NCBI GenBank assembly: GCA_965242495.1
Contig: OZ251446.1
Location: 2,914,001 to 2,978,000, forward strand
DNA from: CBDESN01 sp965242495
Lineage (GTDB): Bacteria; Pseudomonadota; Alphaproteobacteria; MPNO01
Length of the DNA stretch: 64,000 nt
Reading direction: 5' to 3'
Part shown: in pieces, positions 8,561 through 18,131 of the stretch
How positions within the stretch are numbered: the first letter of the stretch is position 1
Layout: each line of letters begins with the position of its first letter
Translations under genes and position numbers: made by a program
The notes under the pieces: generated by a model
Told to the model about the DNA's origin: nothing
Seen by the model: the letters and a program-made list of their open reading frames with translations, nothing else
Databases searched by the model: none

Positions 8561-10681
8561 CTATGCGCGCCGCCGCGCCCGGCCGCCTTTGCCGCCGCTC
8601 TGGCGCGCGGCGTTGGCGGCGCGGACCCGGGCTTCCAGCCGTTTCGGACCCATCGGCAGGCCCAGATCCGTGTTCTCCAGCCGGCGGATCTCGTCCCGCA
8701 GCCGCGCGGCCTCTTCGAACTCCAGGTCGGCGGCCGCCTCGCGCATGCGTCCCTCCAGCTCGGCGAGATAGCCCTGGAGGTTGTGCCCCGCCAGATGCGG
8801 GGCCTCCTCGTCGAGCGTCCCCACGGTGAAATGGTCCTGCGCGTATACGGTCTGCAAGATGTCCGAAACCCCCTTGCGCACGCTTTCCGGCGTGATGCCG
8901 TGGGCCGCGTTGTAGGCTTCCTGCTTCGCCCGCCGTCGATCGGTCTCCCGGATCGCGCGTTCGAGCGAGCCGGTCATGCGGTCGGCGTAGAGAATCACCC
9001 TCCCGTCGATGTTGCGCGCCGCCCGGCCGATGGTCTGGATCAACGAAGTCTCGGAGCGCAGGAACCCCTCCTTGTCGGCGTCGAGGATGGCGACCAGCGC
9101 GCATTCGGGGATGTCCAGCCCCTCGCGCAGCAGGTTGATCCCGACCAGCGCGTCGAACGCGCCGAGCCGCAGGTCGCGGATGATCTCGATCCGCTCCAGC
9201 GTGTCGATGTCGGAGTGGAGATAGCGGACGCGAAGCCCGGCCTCCTGCATGTATTCGGTCAGGTCCTCGGCCATGCGTTTGGTCAGCGTCGTCACCAGCA
9301 CGCGCTGCCCGCGGTCGGCGCAGGCGCGGCATTCGCCGAGCAGGTCGTCGACCTGGTGCTCGACCGGGCGCACCACGCAGCGCGGGTCGATCAGCCCGGT
9401 CGGGCGGATGACCTGCTCGATGAAGGCGCCGCCGGTGCGTTCGAGCTCCCATGGGCCGGGCGTCGCGGAGACGAACAGCGTCTGGCCGCGCATCGCGTCC
9501 CATTCCTCGAATTGCAGCGGCCGGTTGTCGACGCAGGACGGCAGGCGGAAGCCGAACGACGACAGGGTGGACTTGCGGTTGAAGTCGCCCCGGAACATGC
9601 CGCCCAGCTGCGGCACGGTGACGTGGCTCTCGTCGACGACGATCAGGGCGTCGTCGGGCAGATACTCGAACAGCGTGGGCGGCGGCTCGCCCGGACGACG
9701 GCCGGTGAGGTAGCGCGAGTAGTTCTCGATTCCGGCGCAATGGCCCGTGGTCTCCAGCATTTCGAGATCGAAGGCGGTGCGCTGCTCGAGCCGCTCCGCT
9801 TCCAGCAGCTTGCCGTCGGCGCGCAGCCGTTCGAGCCGGTCCTTGAGCTCGGCCCGGATCTGCTTGATCGCCTGTTGCAGCGTCGGCCGCGGCGTGACGT
9901 AGTGGCTGTTGGCGTAGATGGTGACGTCCGCCAGCGCCGCGGTCTTCTCGCCGGTCAGCGGGTCGAACTCGTGGATCGCCTCGACCTCGTCGCCGAAGCA
10001 GGACAGCCGCCAGGCCCGATCCTCGTAATGGGCGGGGAAGATTTCGATCGAATCGCCCCGCGCCCGGAAGGCGCCGCGGGTGAAGTTGGCGTCGTTGCGG
10101 CGATATTGCAGCTCGACCAACCGCCTCAGCAGGGTGCCGATCTCGATCGTCCGGCCGACCCGGATCGGGATGGTCATCTCCGAATAGGTCTCGGGCGAAC
10201 CCATGCCGTAGATGCAGGACACGCTGGCGACGATGATCACGTCGCGGCGCTCGAACAAGGAGCGCGTGGCGCTGTGCCGCATCCGGTCGATCTGCTCGTT
10301 GATCGAGGCGTCCTTCTCGATATAGGTGTCGGTGCGCGGAACGTAGGCCTCCGGCTGGTAATAGTCGTAATAGGAGACGAAATACTCGACCGCGTTGTCG
10401 GGGAAGAAGGTCTTCATCTCGCCGTAGAGCTGCGCCGCCAGCGTCTTGTTGGGGGCGAGGATCAGCGTCGGGCGGGCGACCTGCTGGATGGCGTGCGCGA
10501 TGGTGAAGGTCTTGCCCGATCCCGTCACGCCCAACAGCACCTGGTCGCGCTCCGGTCGGCGGATGCCGCCGACGATCTCCTCGATCGCCTGCGGCTGGTC
10601 GCCCGCGGGCCGGAACTCGGAGGTGAGGCGGAACGGGGCGGCGGCGCGATCCCGCCGCGCTTCGGCGATCGTGGAGCCCAT
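8561..10681 (-). CDS. uvrB: Excinuclease ABC subunit UvrB
   Basis: A 706-residue damage-recognition helicase of nucleotide excision repair that loads onto DNA with UvrA and recruits UvrC. Motifs in order: Walker A GVTGSGKTFT, the damage-probing beta-hairpin YYDYYQPEAYVP, VVDESHVT (motif II), LVTTLTKRMAEDLTEY, the helicase end QTIGRAARN, and a C-terminal UVR domain MREAAADLEFEEAARLRDEI that contacts UvrC. The ATG at 10681 was chosen because the longer frame to 11050 overlaps the divergent aminotransferase and is not conserved. uvrC lies two genes downstream. Confidence 0.96.
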   Translation of the reverse strand: MGSTIAEARRDRAAAPFRLTSEFRPAGDQPQAIEEIVGGIRRPERDQVLLGVTGSGKTFTIAHAIQQVARPTLILAPNKTLAAQLYGEMKTFFPDNAVEYFVSYYDYYQPEAYVPRTDTYIEKDASINEQIDRMRHSATRSLFERRDVIIVASVSCIYGMGSPETYSEMTIPIRVGRTIEIGTLLRRLVELQYRRNDANFTRGAFRARGDSIEIFPAHYEDRAWRLSCFGDEVEAIHEFDPLTGEKTAALADVTIYANSHYVTPRPTLQQAIKQIRAELKDRLERLRADGKLLEAERLEQRTAFDLEMLETTGHCAGIENYSRYLTGRRPGEPPPTLFEYLPDDALIVVDESHVTVPQLGGMFRGDFNRKSTLSSFGFRLPSCVDNRPLQFEEWDAMRGQTLFVSATPGPWELERTGGAFIEQVIRPTGLIDPRCVVRPVEHQVDDLLGECRACADRGQRVLVTTLTKRMAEDLTEYMQEAGLRVRYLHSDIDTLERIEIIRDLRLGAFDALVGINLLREGLDIPECALVAILDADKEGFLRSETSLIQTIGRAARNIDGRVILYADRMTGSLERAIRETDRRRAKQEAYNAAHGITPESVRKGVSDILQTVYAQDHFTVGTLDEEAPHLAGHNLQGYLAELEGRMREAAADLEFEEAARLRDEIRRLENTDLGLPMGPKRLEARVRAANAARQSGGKGGRARRRA

Positions 10682-10811
10682 GCCGCCATTATCCCGCAAC
10701 CGGCGGGCGGGTCCATCGCCGAATGCGTATCGCCGCGCCGCCGCCGGTTGCCGCGCCGCGGCGGCCCGCGTAACTTCCGGTCGCAATCCCCGTCCGCAGG
10801 ATCGCGCCGCC

Positions 10812-12014
10812 ATGTCGATCGTCGCCAGCCGCCTCTCGCGCATCAAGCCTTCGCCGACCAACGCGCTGACCGGGAAGGTCGCCGAGATGAAGGCCGCCGG
10901 CCGCGACGTGATCGGGCTCGGGGCGGGCGAGCCCGATTTCGACACGCCCGAACACGTCCGCGCCGCGGCAGTTCGCGCCCTCGACCGGGGCGAGACCCGA
11001 TACACCCCGATCCCCGGCACGCTCGAACTGCGCCAGGCGATCGCCGGCAAGTTCCGCCGCGAGAACGGGCTCGACTACCCGCCCGATCGGATCACGGTGG
11101 GGGTGGGCGGCAAGCAGGTGCTGTTCAACGCGCTGATGGCGACGTTGGATCCGGGCGACGAGGTGATCGTCCCCGCCCCCTACTGGGTGTCCTATCCCGA
11201 CATGGTGATGCTGGCCGAAGGAACTCCGGTCCACGTCGAGGGCATGGCGGATAACGGGTTCAAGATCACCGCCGCGCAGCTCGAGACGGCGATCACGCCG
11301 CGCACCAAATGGGTGCTGCTCAACTCGCCGAGCAACCCGACCGGGGCCGCCTATACCCGCGCCGAGATCGCGCGGCTGACCGAGGTGCTGCTGCGGCGCG
11401 ACCATGTGTGGGTCCTGACCGACGACATCTACGAACATATCGTCTATGATGGCTTCGCCTTCTCCACCCTGGCCCAGGTCGAGCCCCGCCTGTTCGACCG
11501 CACGCTCACGCTCAACGGCGTGTCGAAGGCCTATTGCATGACCGGCTGGCGGCTGGGCTACGCCGGCGGCCCGGCCGAGCTGATCGCGGCGATGAACGTG
11601 ATCCAGTCCCAGAGCACCACCCATGCGGCGTCGATCGCCCAAGCCGCGGCGGTCGAGGCGTTGAACGGGCCGCAGGACTTCCTCGCCCGCCACAACGCGA
11701 TCTTCAAGGAGCGGCGCGATATGGTCGTCGAGCTGCTCGACGGCGCGCCGGGCCTCTCCTGCCGTTCGCCGGAAGGCGCGTTCTACGTCTACCCGTCCTG
11801 CGCCGGCGTCATCGGCCGGCGCGCGCCCGACGGATCGACCATCGCGACCGACGCCGACTTCGCCGCCTATCTGCTGGAGGCGGCGGAGGTCGCCGTCGTC
11901 CCGGGCGCCGCGTTCGGCCTGTCGCCCAACTTCCGCGTATCCTACGCCGCCTCCAACGCGCTGCTGGAGGAGGCCTGCCGCCGCATCGAGCGCGCCTGCG
12001 CGGCGCTCGACTGA
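10812..12014 (+). CDS. aspC: Pyridoxal phosphate aminotransferase, aspartate aminotransferase type
   Basis: A 400-residue fold-type I aminotransferase of subgroup I-gamma, probably aspartate aminotransferase (2-oxoglutarate plus Asp). Motifs: GLGAGEPDFDTPEHV near the N-terminus, PYWVSYPDMV, NSPSNPTG, the DDIYEHIVYDG segment with the PLP-pyridine Asp, the Schiff-base Lys in NGVSKAYCMTGWRLGY, and the substrate carboxylate Arg in NFRVSYAAS. The start is MSIVASRLSRIKPSPT; the upstream extension from 10446 overlaps uvrB. It is 22 bases ahead of the EF-G-like gene and may be co-transcribed. Confidence 0.93.
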   Translation: MSIVASRLSRIKPSPTNALTGKVAEMKAAGRDVIGLGAGEPDFDTPEHVRAAAVRALDRGETRYTPIPGTLELRQAIAGKFRRENGLDYPPDRITVGVGGKQVLFNALMATLDPGDEVIVPAPYWVSYPDMVMLAEGTPVHVEGMADNGFKITAAQLETAITPRTKWVLLNSPSNPTGAAYTRAEIARLTEVLLRRDHVWVLTDDIYEHIVYDGFAFSTLAQVEPRLFDRTLTLNGVSKAYCMTGWRLGYAGGPAELIAAMNVIQSQSTTHAASIAQAAAVEALNGPQDFLARHNAIFKERRDMVVELLDGAPGLSCRSPEGAFYVYPSCAGVIGRRAPDGSTIATDADFAAYLLEAAEVAVVPGAAFGLSPNFRVSYAASNALLEEACRRIERACAALD

Positions 12015-12036
12015 CCCGCCCGAGGGAGAGACCGTC

Positions 12037-14070
12037 ATGAGCACCGCTTCCGGCGCGCGCTGCGCCGCCATCGTCGGCCCCTATCTCAGCGGCAAGACCA
12101 CGCTGCTGGAAAACCTGCTGTTCGTCGGCGGCGCGATCCACCGCAAGGGCGCCGTCAAGGAGGGCAACACGGTCGGCGACTGGACGGCCGAGGCGCGCGC
12201 GCGGCGGATGAGCACCGATCTGTCGGTCGCATCCACCGGCTATCTTGGCGACGACTGGGCCTTGATCGACTGCCCGGGCTCGATCGAACTGGCGCAGGAC
12301 GCGCGGAACGCGCTGCTGGCGGCCGACGTCGCGGTCGTCGTCTGCGAGCCGTCTTCCGAACGCGCGGCCACGCTGGGTCCGCTGTTCAGGTATCTCGAAG
12401 ACCACGCCGTCCCCTACGCCGTCTTCCTCAACAAGATGGACGCCGCCACCGAGCCCGTGCTCGCCGTCCATCGGGCGCTCCGCGAAGTCGCGGGCCGGCC
12501 GCTGGTGCTGCGCCAGATCCCGATCCGCGACGGCGAAGCCATCGTCGGCTACGTCGATCTCGTCAACGGCCGCGCCTATCGCTACACCGAGGGCGAGGCG
12601 TCCGAGGTCGTCGAGATGCCCGGCGCCATGGCCGACGAATACGAGGCCGCTCGCGCCGAGATGCTGGAGGCCCTGTCGGACTTCGACGACGCGCTGCTGG
12701 AGAAGCTGCTGGAAGACGAGACCCCGGACGTAGCGGAGATCTACGGCTACCTGACCGCCGGCGTGCAGAACGGCGACGTCGCGCCGGTGTTGATCGGCGC
12801 CGCCGAGCACGGCTACGGCGTGCGCCGCCTGTTCAAGGCGCTGCGTCACGAGACCCCGGCCGCGGCTGCGGCCGCGCGGCGTCGCGGCGTCGAGCCCGGC
12901 GGCGAAGCTGTGGCGCAGGTGTTCAAGACCAACCACGCCCAACACGCCGGCAAGATGTCGCTGGTCCGCGTCTGGAGCGGCGAGGTCGCCGACGGCATGA
13001 CCCTCGGCGGCCAGCGCGTGGGCAGCGTCGCCTCGCCGATGGGCGGGCAGCAGAGCAAGCTCGCCGGGGCCGCGGCGGGCGCCGTCGTGGCTCTCGGGCG
13101 CATGGACGCGGTGAAGACCGGCGATCTGCTCACCGCATCGGGCGCGCCGCCCGAAGGGGCGGTCCCCTGGCCGCCGGCGCTGGCCCCGGTCTATTCGCTC
13201 GCGATCTCGCCGGAGAACCGCAACGACGAGGTGAAGCTCACCGGCGCGCTCCAGCGGATGAACGAGGAGGACCCGTCCCTGTCCTACGAGCAGAACGTCG
13301 AGACCCGCGAGATGGTGCTGTGGGGGCAGGGCGAGATCCACCTGCTGATCTCGCTGGAGAAGCTCAAGGGACGGTACAACGTCTCGGCGACGTCGGCCCG
13401 GCCGAGCGTCCCTTACAAGGAGACGATCCGCAAGCCGGTGTCGCAGCATGGGCGGTTCAAGCGCCAGACCGGCGGCCACGGCATGTTCGGCGACGTCCAT
13501 ATCGACATTGCGCCGCTGCCGCGCGGCGAAGGCTTCCGTTTCACCGACAAGATCGTCGGCGGCGCCATCCCCAAGCAGTTCATCCCCGCGGTGGAGGCCG
13601 GGGTGAAGGAGTTTTCCTCCGATGGGCCGCTGGGCTTCCCGGTGGTCGATTTCTCGGTCGTCCTGACCGACGGTCAGTTCCATTCGGTGGACAGCAACGA
13701 GATGTCGTTCAAGCTCGCCGCCCGCGTGGCGATGTCGGAGGGCATGCCGAAATGCGATCCGGTGCTGCTCGAACCCATCTCCACCGTCGAGATCGACGTC
13801 CCGACGGACTACACCAACAAGGTGCACGGGCTGATCAGCGGCCGGCGCGGACAGATTCTCGGCTTCGCCCCCAAGGACGGATGGAAGGGCTGGGACACGG
13901 TCCAGGCGCATATGCCGACCTCCGAGATCCAGGACCTCATCATCGAACTCCGTTCGCTGTCGCTGGGCGTCGGCACCTACAAGGCGAGGTTCGACCACCT
14001 CCAGGAGTTGAGCGGCCGTTTGGCCGAGCGGGTCGTCGAAGCGAAGAAGCAGGCCAAAACCGCCGAATGA
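12037..14070 (+). CDS. Elongation factor G-like translational GTPase
   Basis: A 677-residue paralogue of EF-G with the domain order G, II, III, IV (KARPSVPYKE, GGAIPKQFIPAVEAGVKE) and V. The G domain is atypical: G1 is GPYLSGKTT, G3 is DCPGSIEL where canonical EF-G has DTPGHVDF, and G4 NKMD is kept. The histidine after the DxPG glycine that activates water for GTP hydrolysis in EF-G and EF-Tu is Ser here. NCBI-style annotation usually calls this group 'elongation factor G-like'. The true role is unknown, and a canonical fusA should exist elsewhere. Shine-Dalgarno GAGGGAGAG lies upstream. Confidence 0.85.
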   Translation: MSTASGARCAAIVGPYLSGKTTLLENLLFVGGAIHRKGAVKEGNTVGDWTAEARARRMSTDLSVASTGYLGDDWALIDCPGSIELAQDARNALLAADVAVVVCEPSSERAATLGPLFRYLEDHAVPYAVFLNKMDAATEPVLAVHRALREVAGRPLVLRQIPIRDGEAIVGYVDLVNGRAYRYTEGEASEVVEMPGAMADEYEAARAEMLEALSDFDDALLEKLLEDETPDVAEIYGYLTAGVQNGDVAPVLIGAAEHGYGVRRLFKALRHETPAAAAAARRRGVEPGGEAVAQVFKTNHAQHAGKMSLVRVWSGEVADGMTLGGQRVGSVASPMGGQQSKLAGAAAGAVVALGRMDAVKTGDLLTASGAPPEGAVPWPPALAPVYSLAISPENRNDEVKLTGALQRMNEEDPSLSYEQNVETREMVLWGQGEIHLLISLEKLKGRYNVSATSARPSVPYKETIRKPVSQHGRFKRQTGGHGMFGDVHIDIAPLPRGEGFRFTDKIVGGAIPKQFIPAVEAGVKEFSSDGPLGFPVVDFSVVLTDGQFHSVDSNEMSFKLAARVAMSEGMPKCDPVLLEPISTVEIDVPTDYTNKVHGLISGRRGQILGFAPKDGWKGWDTVQAHMPTSEIQDLIIELRSLSLGVGTYKARFDHLQELSGRLAERVVEAKKQAKTAE

Positions 14071-14170
14071 GCGCCGCCCGGCTTCCGCTGCGCTTTTGAC
14101 GAAGAGTTGATTGGCGCCGCCGCGCGGCTGCGCCCAGAGTCCGCGGAACCGATCTCGTCAGGAGGCCGAC

Positions 14171-15142
14171 ATGCCGATCCTCTCGAAGCGCGGCTGGGAA
14201 CTCCCCGAGTCGCAGGCGACCCCGGAAGCGCTGTTCCGCGACCGCCGTCGGCTGATCAAGACCCTGGCGGCCGGGCCGATGCTGCTGGCCTCGGCCTCGC
14301 TGCTGCCCCGGGCCGGGCGCGCCGCCGCGGCCGAATCGCCCTGGGCCGACCTCTACCCGGTTCGGCGTAACGACCGCTACCAGCTCGACCGCAAGGTCAC
14401 CGATCCGGGCATCGTCACCACCTACAACAACTTCTACGAATTCGGTTCGCACAAACAGATCTGGCAGGCGGCGCAGAAGCTGGCTTTGCGGCCCTGGACG
14501 GTCACCCTCGACGGGATGGTGGAGAAGCCGATCGTCATGGATTTCGACGCGCTGGTGCGGCGGATGCCGCTGGAGGAGCGGCTCTACCGCCATCGCTGCG
14601 TCGAGGCCTGGTCGATCGCCGTGCCCTGGAGCGGCTTTCCGATGAAGGCCCTGGTCGATCTGGCGCGGCCGCTGTCGGGGGCGAAATACGTCGCCATGCG
14701 GACCTTCCTCGACAAGGAGACGGCGCCCGGCCAGCGCCAGTTCTGGTATCCCTGGCCCTATCTCGAGGGGCTGACGATGGCGGAGGCGACCAACGAGCTC
14801 GCCTTCCTGGTCACCGGCGCCTACGGCAAGCCGGTCGCCAAGCAGAACGGCGCGCCGCTCCGCCTCGCCGCGCCCTGGAAGTACGGGTTCAAATCCATCA
14901 AGTCGATCGTCCATTTCACCTTCGTCGCCGAACGCCCCAAGAGCTTCTGGGAGGAGATCCAGGGCGGCGAATACGGTTTCTGGGCCAACGTGAACCCGAA
15001 GGTGCCGCATCCGCGCTGGAGCCAGGCGACGGAGAAGCTCCTGGGTACCGGCGAGCGCGTTCCCACCCTCCTCTATAACGGCTATGGCCCGTTCGTGGCC
15101 CATCTCTACGACGGCATGAAGGGCGAAAAACTGTTCATGTGA
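14171..15142 (+). CDS. msrP: Protein-methionine-sulfoxide reductase catalytic subunit MsrP
   Basis: A 323-residue periplasmic molybdoenzyme of the sulfite oxidase fold (formerly YedY) that reduces methionine sulfoxide in envelope proteins. A Tat signal peptide is visible (DRRRLIKTLAAG then a hydrophobic stretch to GRAAAAES). Family blocks include TTYNNFYEFG, RHRCVEAWSIAVPWSGFP with the Mo-ligating Cys, and APWKYGFKSIKSIV. The start at 14171 has a good AGGAGG site nearby; the longer frame from 14111 was rejected. Its membrane partner msrQ, usually adjacent, is not present; a repeat array follows instead. Confidence 0.94.
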   Translation: MPILSKRGWELPESQATPEALFRDRRRLIKTLAAGPMLLASASLLPRAGRAAAAESPWADLYPVRRNDRYQLDRKVTDPGIVTTYNNFYEFGSHKQIWQAAQKLALRPWTVTLDGMVEKPIVMDFDALVRRMPLEERLYRHRCVEAWSIAVPWSGFPMKALVDLARPLSGAKYVAMRTFLDKETAPGQRQFWYPWPYLEGLTMAEATNELAFLVTGAYGKPVAKQNGAPLRLAAPWKYGFKSIKSIVHFTFVAERPKSFWEEIQGGEYGFWANVNPKVPHPRWSQATEKLLGTGERVPTLLYNGYGPFVAHLYDGMKGEKLFM

Positions 15143-15738
15143 GCGCGCCGCATCCCCCGGCCCGACCGCGGGAATGACGAGGGGGGAGGCGGATACGCCC
15201 CTCTTCCGTCATTCCCGCGAAAGCGGGAATCCATATTCGTATCCCGTTTCCCGCCTCCGTGGAGACGAGGGCCCTGCGACGACGGCCCGGGGGAGGCCGT
15301 CGGTCGAGGCGGATACGCCCAAAGACCCCGTTCTTCCCCGCCATGGATTCCCGCTTTCGCGGGAATGACGGAGGGGGCTGCGATGACAGGCGAGGGAAGG
15401 CCATCGGCCCGAGGCGGATACGCCCCCCTTCCGTCATTCCCGCGAAAGCGGGAATCCATATTCGTATCCCGTTTCCCGTTTCCGTGGGGACGAGGGCCCT
15501 GTGACGACGGCCCGGGGAAGGCCATCGGCCCGAGGCGGATACGCCCCCCTTCCGTCATTCCCGCGAAAGCGGGAATCCATATTCGTATCTCGATTCCCGT
15601 TTCCGTGGGAACGAGGGGCCTGTGACGACGGTCCGAGGGAAGCCATCGGCCCGAGGCGGATACGGCAAGGTTTCGTCACACGCTCGAAAGCGGGAATCCA
15701 TTTCGGACGAAGCCTTCTCGCCGGGACGGCCGGCGGGG
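15143..15738. repeat. Array of palindromic dispersed repeats between msrP and trxB
   Basis: 596 bases without a credible gene. The core is a hairpin ATTCCCGC-GAAA-GCGGGAAT, intact at 15211-15230, 15436-15455 and 15557-15576, and in the opposite sense at 15347-15366. Each core is followed by a similar tail of about 90 bases (CCATATTCGTATC, GACGAGGGCC, GAGGCGGATACGCC) that is itself repeated. The last unit (about 15675-15727) carries a variant CACACGCTCGAAAGCGGG seen again at 17369-17415. ORFs here are repeat-derived. Spacing and content differ from CRISPR arrays. Confidence 0.85.
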
Positions 15739-16716
15739 CTATGCCGACGCCGCGGTCGCCGCCTCCGGTTCGGCCTCCTGCCCGGCGAGGTATTTCTCCG
15801 CCTCCAGGGCCGCCATGCAGCCCGTCCCCGCCGCGGTCACCGCCTGCCGGAACACCTTGTCGCGCACGTCGCCGGCGGCGAACACGCCCGGAACGCTGGT
15901 CGCCGTGCTGTCGGGCCGGGTGCGGATGTAGCCGTCCTCGTCCATCTCGAGCCGGCCTGCGAACAGGGCGGTGGCCGGGTCGTGGCCGATCGCCACGAAC
16001 AAGCCGTCCACGGCGAGTTCGCGGCGAACGCCTTCGCCGACGTGGCGGAGCCCGAGCCCGGTCACGCCGGGCGGGTCCTCGACGCCCAGCACCTCCTCGA
16101 CCACGCTGTCCCAGATCACGTCGATCTTGTCGTTGTCGAACAGGCGCCGCTGGAGGATCCGTTCCGCCCGCAGCCGGTCGCGCCGGTGGATCAGCGTCAC
16201 GGCCGCCGCGTGGTTGGTCAGGTAGAGCGCCTCCTCCACCGCGGTGTTGCCGCCGCCGACCACGGCGACCTTCTTGCCGCGGAAGAAGAAACCGTCGCAG
16301 GTGGCGCAGGCGGAAACCCCGAACCCCCGGTATCTGGTTTCGCTTTCCAGGCCCAGCCAGCGGGCCTGCGCGCCGGTGGCGACGATCAGGCTGTCGCCGA
16401 CATAGGCGTCGCCCGAGTCGCCCCGGCAGCGGAACGGCCGGCGCGCCAGATCGACCTCGACGATCGTGTCGTCGAACATCCGCGTACCCACGCCTTCCGC
16501 CTGGGCGTGCATCTGCTCCATCAGCCACGGCCCCTGCACGACGGTCGCGAATCCCGGATAGTTCTCAACGTCGGTGGTGATGCTCATCTGACCGCCGCGT
16601 TCGAGGCCGGCCACCAGCAGCGGCTCCAGCGCGGCGCGGGCGGCATAGACCGCGGCCGTGTAGCCGGCCGGGCCGGAGCCCACGATCAGCACCTTGGATA
16701 CGTGCTCCTTCGCCAT
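15739..16716 (-). CDS. trxB: Thioredoxin-disulfide reductase
   Basis: A 325-residue FAD/NADPH enzyme that reduces thioredoxin in the cytosol. The FAD-binding start is VLIVGSGPAGYTAAVYAAR, the redox dithiol is CATC in SACATCDGFFF, the NADPH site is VAVVGGGNTAVEEAL, and the C-terminal FAD motif is GVFAAGDVRDK. The ATG at 16716 is preceded by GGGAGG and was preferred to one at 16749. The gene sits between two arrays of the same palindromic repeat, with lrp divergent on the other side, a pairing common in alphaproteobacteria. Confidence 0.96.
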   Translation of the reverse strand: MAKEHVSKVLIVGSGPAGYTAAVYAARAALEPLLVAGLERGGQMSITTDVENYPGFATVVQGPWLMEQMHAQAEGVGTRMFDDTIVEVDLARRPFRCRGDSGDAYVGDSLIVATGAQARWLGLESETRYRGFGVSACATCDGFFFRGKKVAVVGGGNTAVEEALYLTNHAAAVTLIHRRDRLRAERILQRRLFDNDKIDVIWDSVVEEVLGVEDPPGVTGLGLRHVGEGVRRELAVDGLFVAIGHDPATALFAGRLEMDEDGYIRTRPDSTATSVPGVFAAGDVRDKVFRQAVTAAGTGCMAALEAEKYLAGQEAEPEAATAASA

Positions 16717-16749
16717 CGGACGCGCCTCCCTACGGCTCTCGGAGCCCAT

Positions 16750-17470
16750 TTGAGAAACCGGGGACCGTCGTCACAGCCCCCCGTCCCCGCGAAAGCGGGA
16801 TACGAATACGGATTCCCGCTTTCGCGGAGCCTGCCCCCGGCCCCGACCGGGAGAATGACGAGGGGGCTGTTCGCGGAGCCTGCCCCCGGCTCGACCGGGG
16901 GAATGACGAAGCCCTTGGCGCATCCGCCTCGAGTCGACGGCCTCCCTCGAGCTGTCGCCGCCCTCCTTCGTCATTCCCGCGAAAGAGCGTGTGAAGAAAT
17001 CCGATGTATCCGCCTCGAGCCGATGGCCTTCCTGGGGCCGGTATCCCGCCCCCCTCCTCGTCATTCCCGCGAAAGCGGGAATCCATATTCGTATCTCGAT
17101 TTCTGTTTCCATGGGGACGAGGGGCCTGTGACGACGGCCCGAGGGAAGCCGTCGGTCGAGGCGGATACGCCAAAGACCCGTCCTTTCCCACCATGGATTC
17201 CCGCTTTCGCGGGAATGACGAGAGGGGCCGCGACGGCCTCCCTCGGGCCGGCGTCACGGGCCCCCTCGTCATTCCCCCGCTTTCGCGGGGGCAGGCTCCA
17301 CGCACCCGGGGATTCCGCGCGCTCGGTCGGCTGAACCGACGCCCATGCGGACGTCTCGGGATTTTTTCACACGCTCGAAAGCGGGAATCCATTTCGGACG
17401 AAGCCTTCTCGCCGGGGACGACTCTCATGGATGAGCGGGGATCCTCGAACGGACTCTTCCCAACATAGGC
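16750..17470. repeat. Second palindromic repeat array, between trxB and lrp
   Basis: About 720 bases without a credible gene. Intact ATTCCCGC-GAAA-GCGGGAAT hairpins lie at 17063-17082 and, inverted, at 17197-17216. Half or mutated copies are near 16790, 16830, 16975 and 17280. A different unit (GGAGCCTGCCCCCGG...ACCGGGAGAATGACGAGG) is tandemly repeated at about 16816-16908. The final unit matches the end of the first array almost exactly. From 17471 to 17579 is AT-richer sequence (GGATAAACGGGTAATGTAATTT) that probably holds the lrp promoter. Confidence 0.85.
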
Positions 17471-17579
17471 GCCGCGGCGGCGGACTTCCACCGCCGGGCG
17501 CATCCGGGCGGATAAACGGGTAATGTAATTTCGACCCCGGGGCGGGGCCTGGACCCGCGCCGTCGACGAGGAGTCCGGA

Positions 17580-18080
17580 ATGGCACGGGTGAAACTGGAC
17601 CGCATCGATCTGCGCATACTCCGCGATCTGCAGGAGAACGGACGGATGACCAACGTCCAGCTCGCCAGACGCGCCGGGATTTCGCCGCCGCCCTGCCTGC
17701 GGCGCGTGCGCGCCCTCGAACGGGCCGGCTGCATCAAAGGCTACCGCGCCGAGATCGACGCCGAGGCGCTCGGCTTCGGCGTCACCGTGTTCGCCAATGT
17801 CGGGCTGCACAGCCAGGCCGAGACCGACTTGGTCGCCTTCGAACGGCTGGTCGACGGCTGGCCCGAGGTCCGCGAGTGCCACATGCTGGCCGGCGAAACC
17901 GACTTCCTGCTCAAGATCGTCGCTGAGAACTGGGACGCCTATCAGCGCTTCCTCACTACCCGGCTGACCGCGGCGCCCAACGTCAGCGTGGTCCGGTCGG
18001 CGCTGGCGATCCGTTCGTCCAAGTCGCTCGCCGGCGTGCCGATCGAGGTCGGCGAAGACCGCCGCGCCGCCGCCGGCTAG
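17580..18080 (+). CDS. Lrp/AsnC family transcriptional regulator
   Basis: A 166-residue regulator with the family's two domains: an N-terminal helix-turn-helix (LDRIDLRILRDLQENGRMTNVQLARRAGISPPPCLRRVRALE) and a C-terminal RAM ligand-binding/oligomerisation domain ending VSVVRSALAIRSSKS. Lrp-type proteins form octamers and respond to amino acids. Ribosome site GAGGAG lies 5-10 bases upstream. It is divergent from trxB across the repeat array. A general role in amino-acid metabolism is family knowledge; the regulon is not visible. Confidence 0.92.
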   Translation: MARVKLDRIDLRILRDLQENGRMTNVQLARRAGISPPPCLRRVRALERAGCIKGYRAEIDAEALGFGVTVFANVGLHSQAETDLVAFERLVDGWPEVRECHMLAGETDFLLKIVAENWDAYQRFLTTRLTAAPNVSVVRSALAIRSSKSLAGVPIEVGEDRRAAAG

Positions 18081-18131
18081 CCCGCTTCCGGTCGGCATGG
18101 AGCGGCTCCTTCCCGTGCGGACGCCGGCGGC

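Noticed and set aside
15143..17470. Repeat arrays considered as CRISPR
   Set aside because: Units are palindromic, vary in spacing and sense, and the flanking sequences are themselves repeated; no unique spacers and no cas genes.
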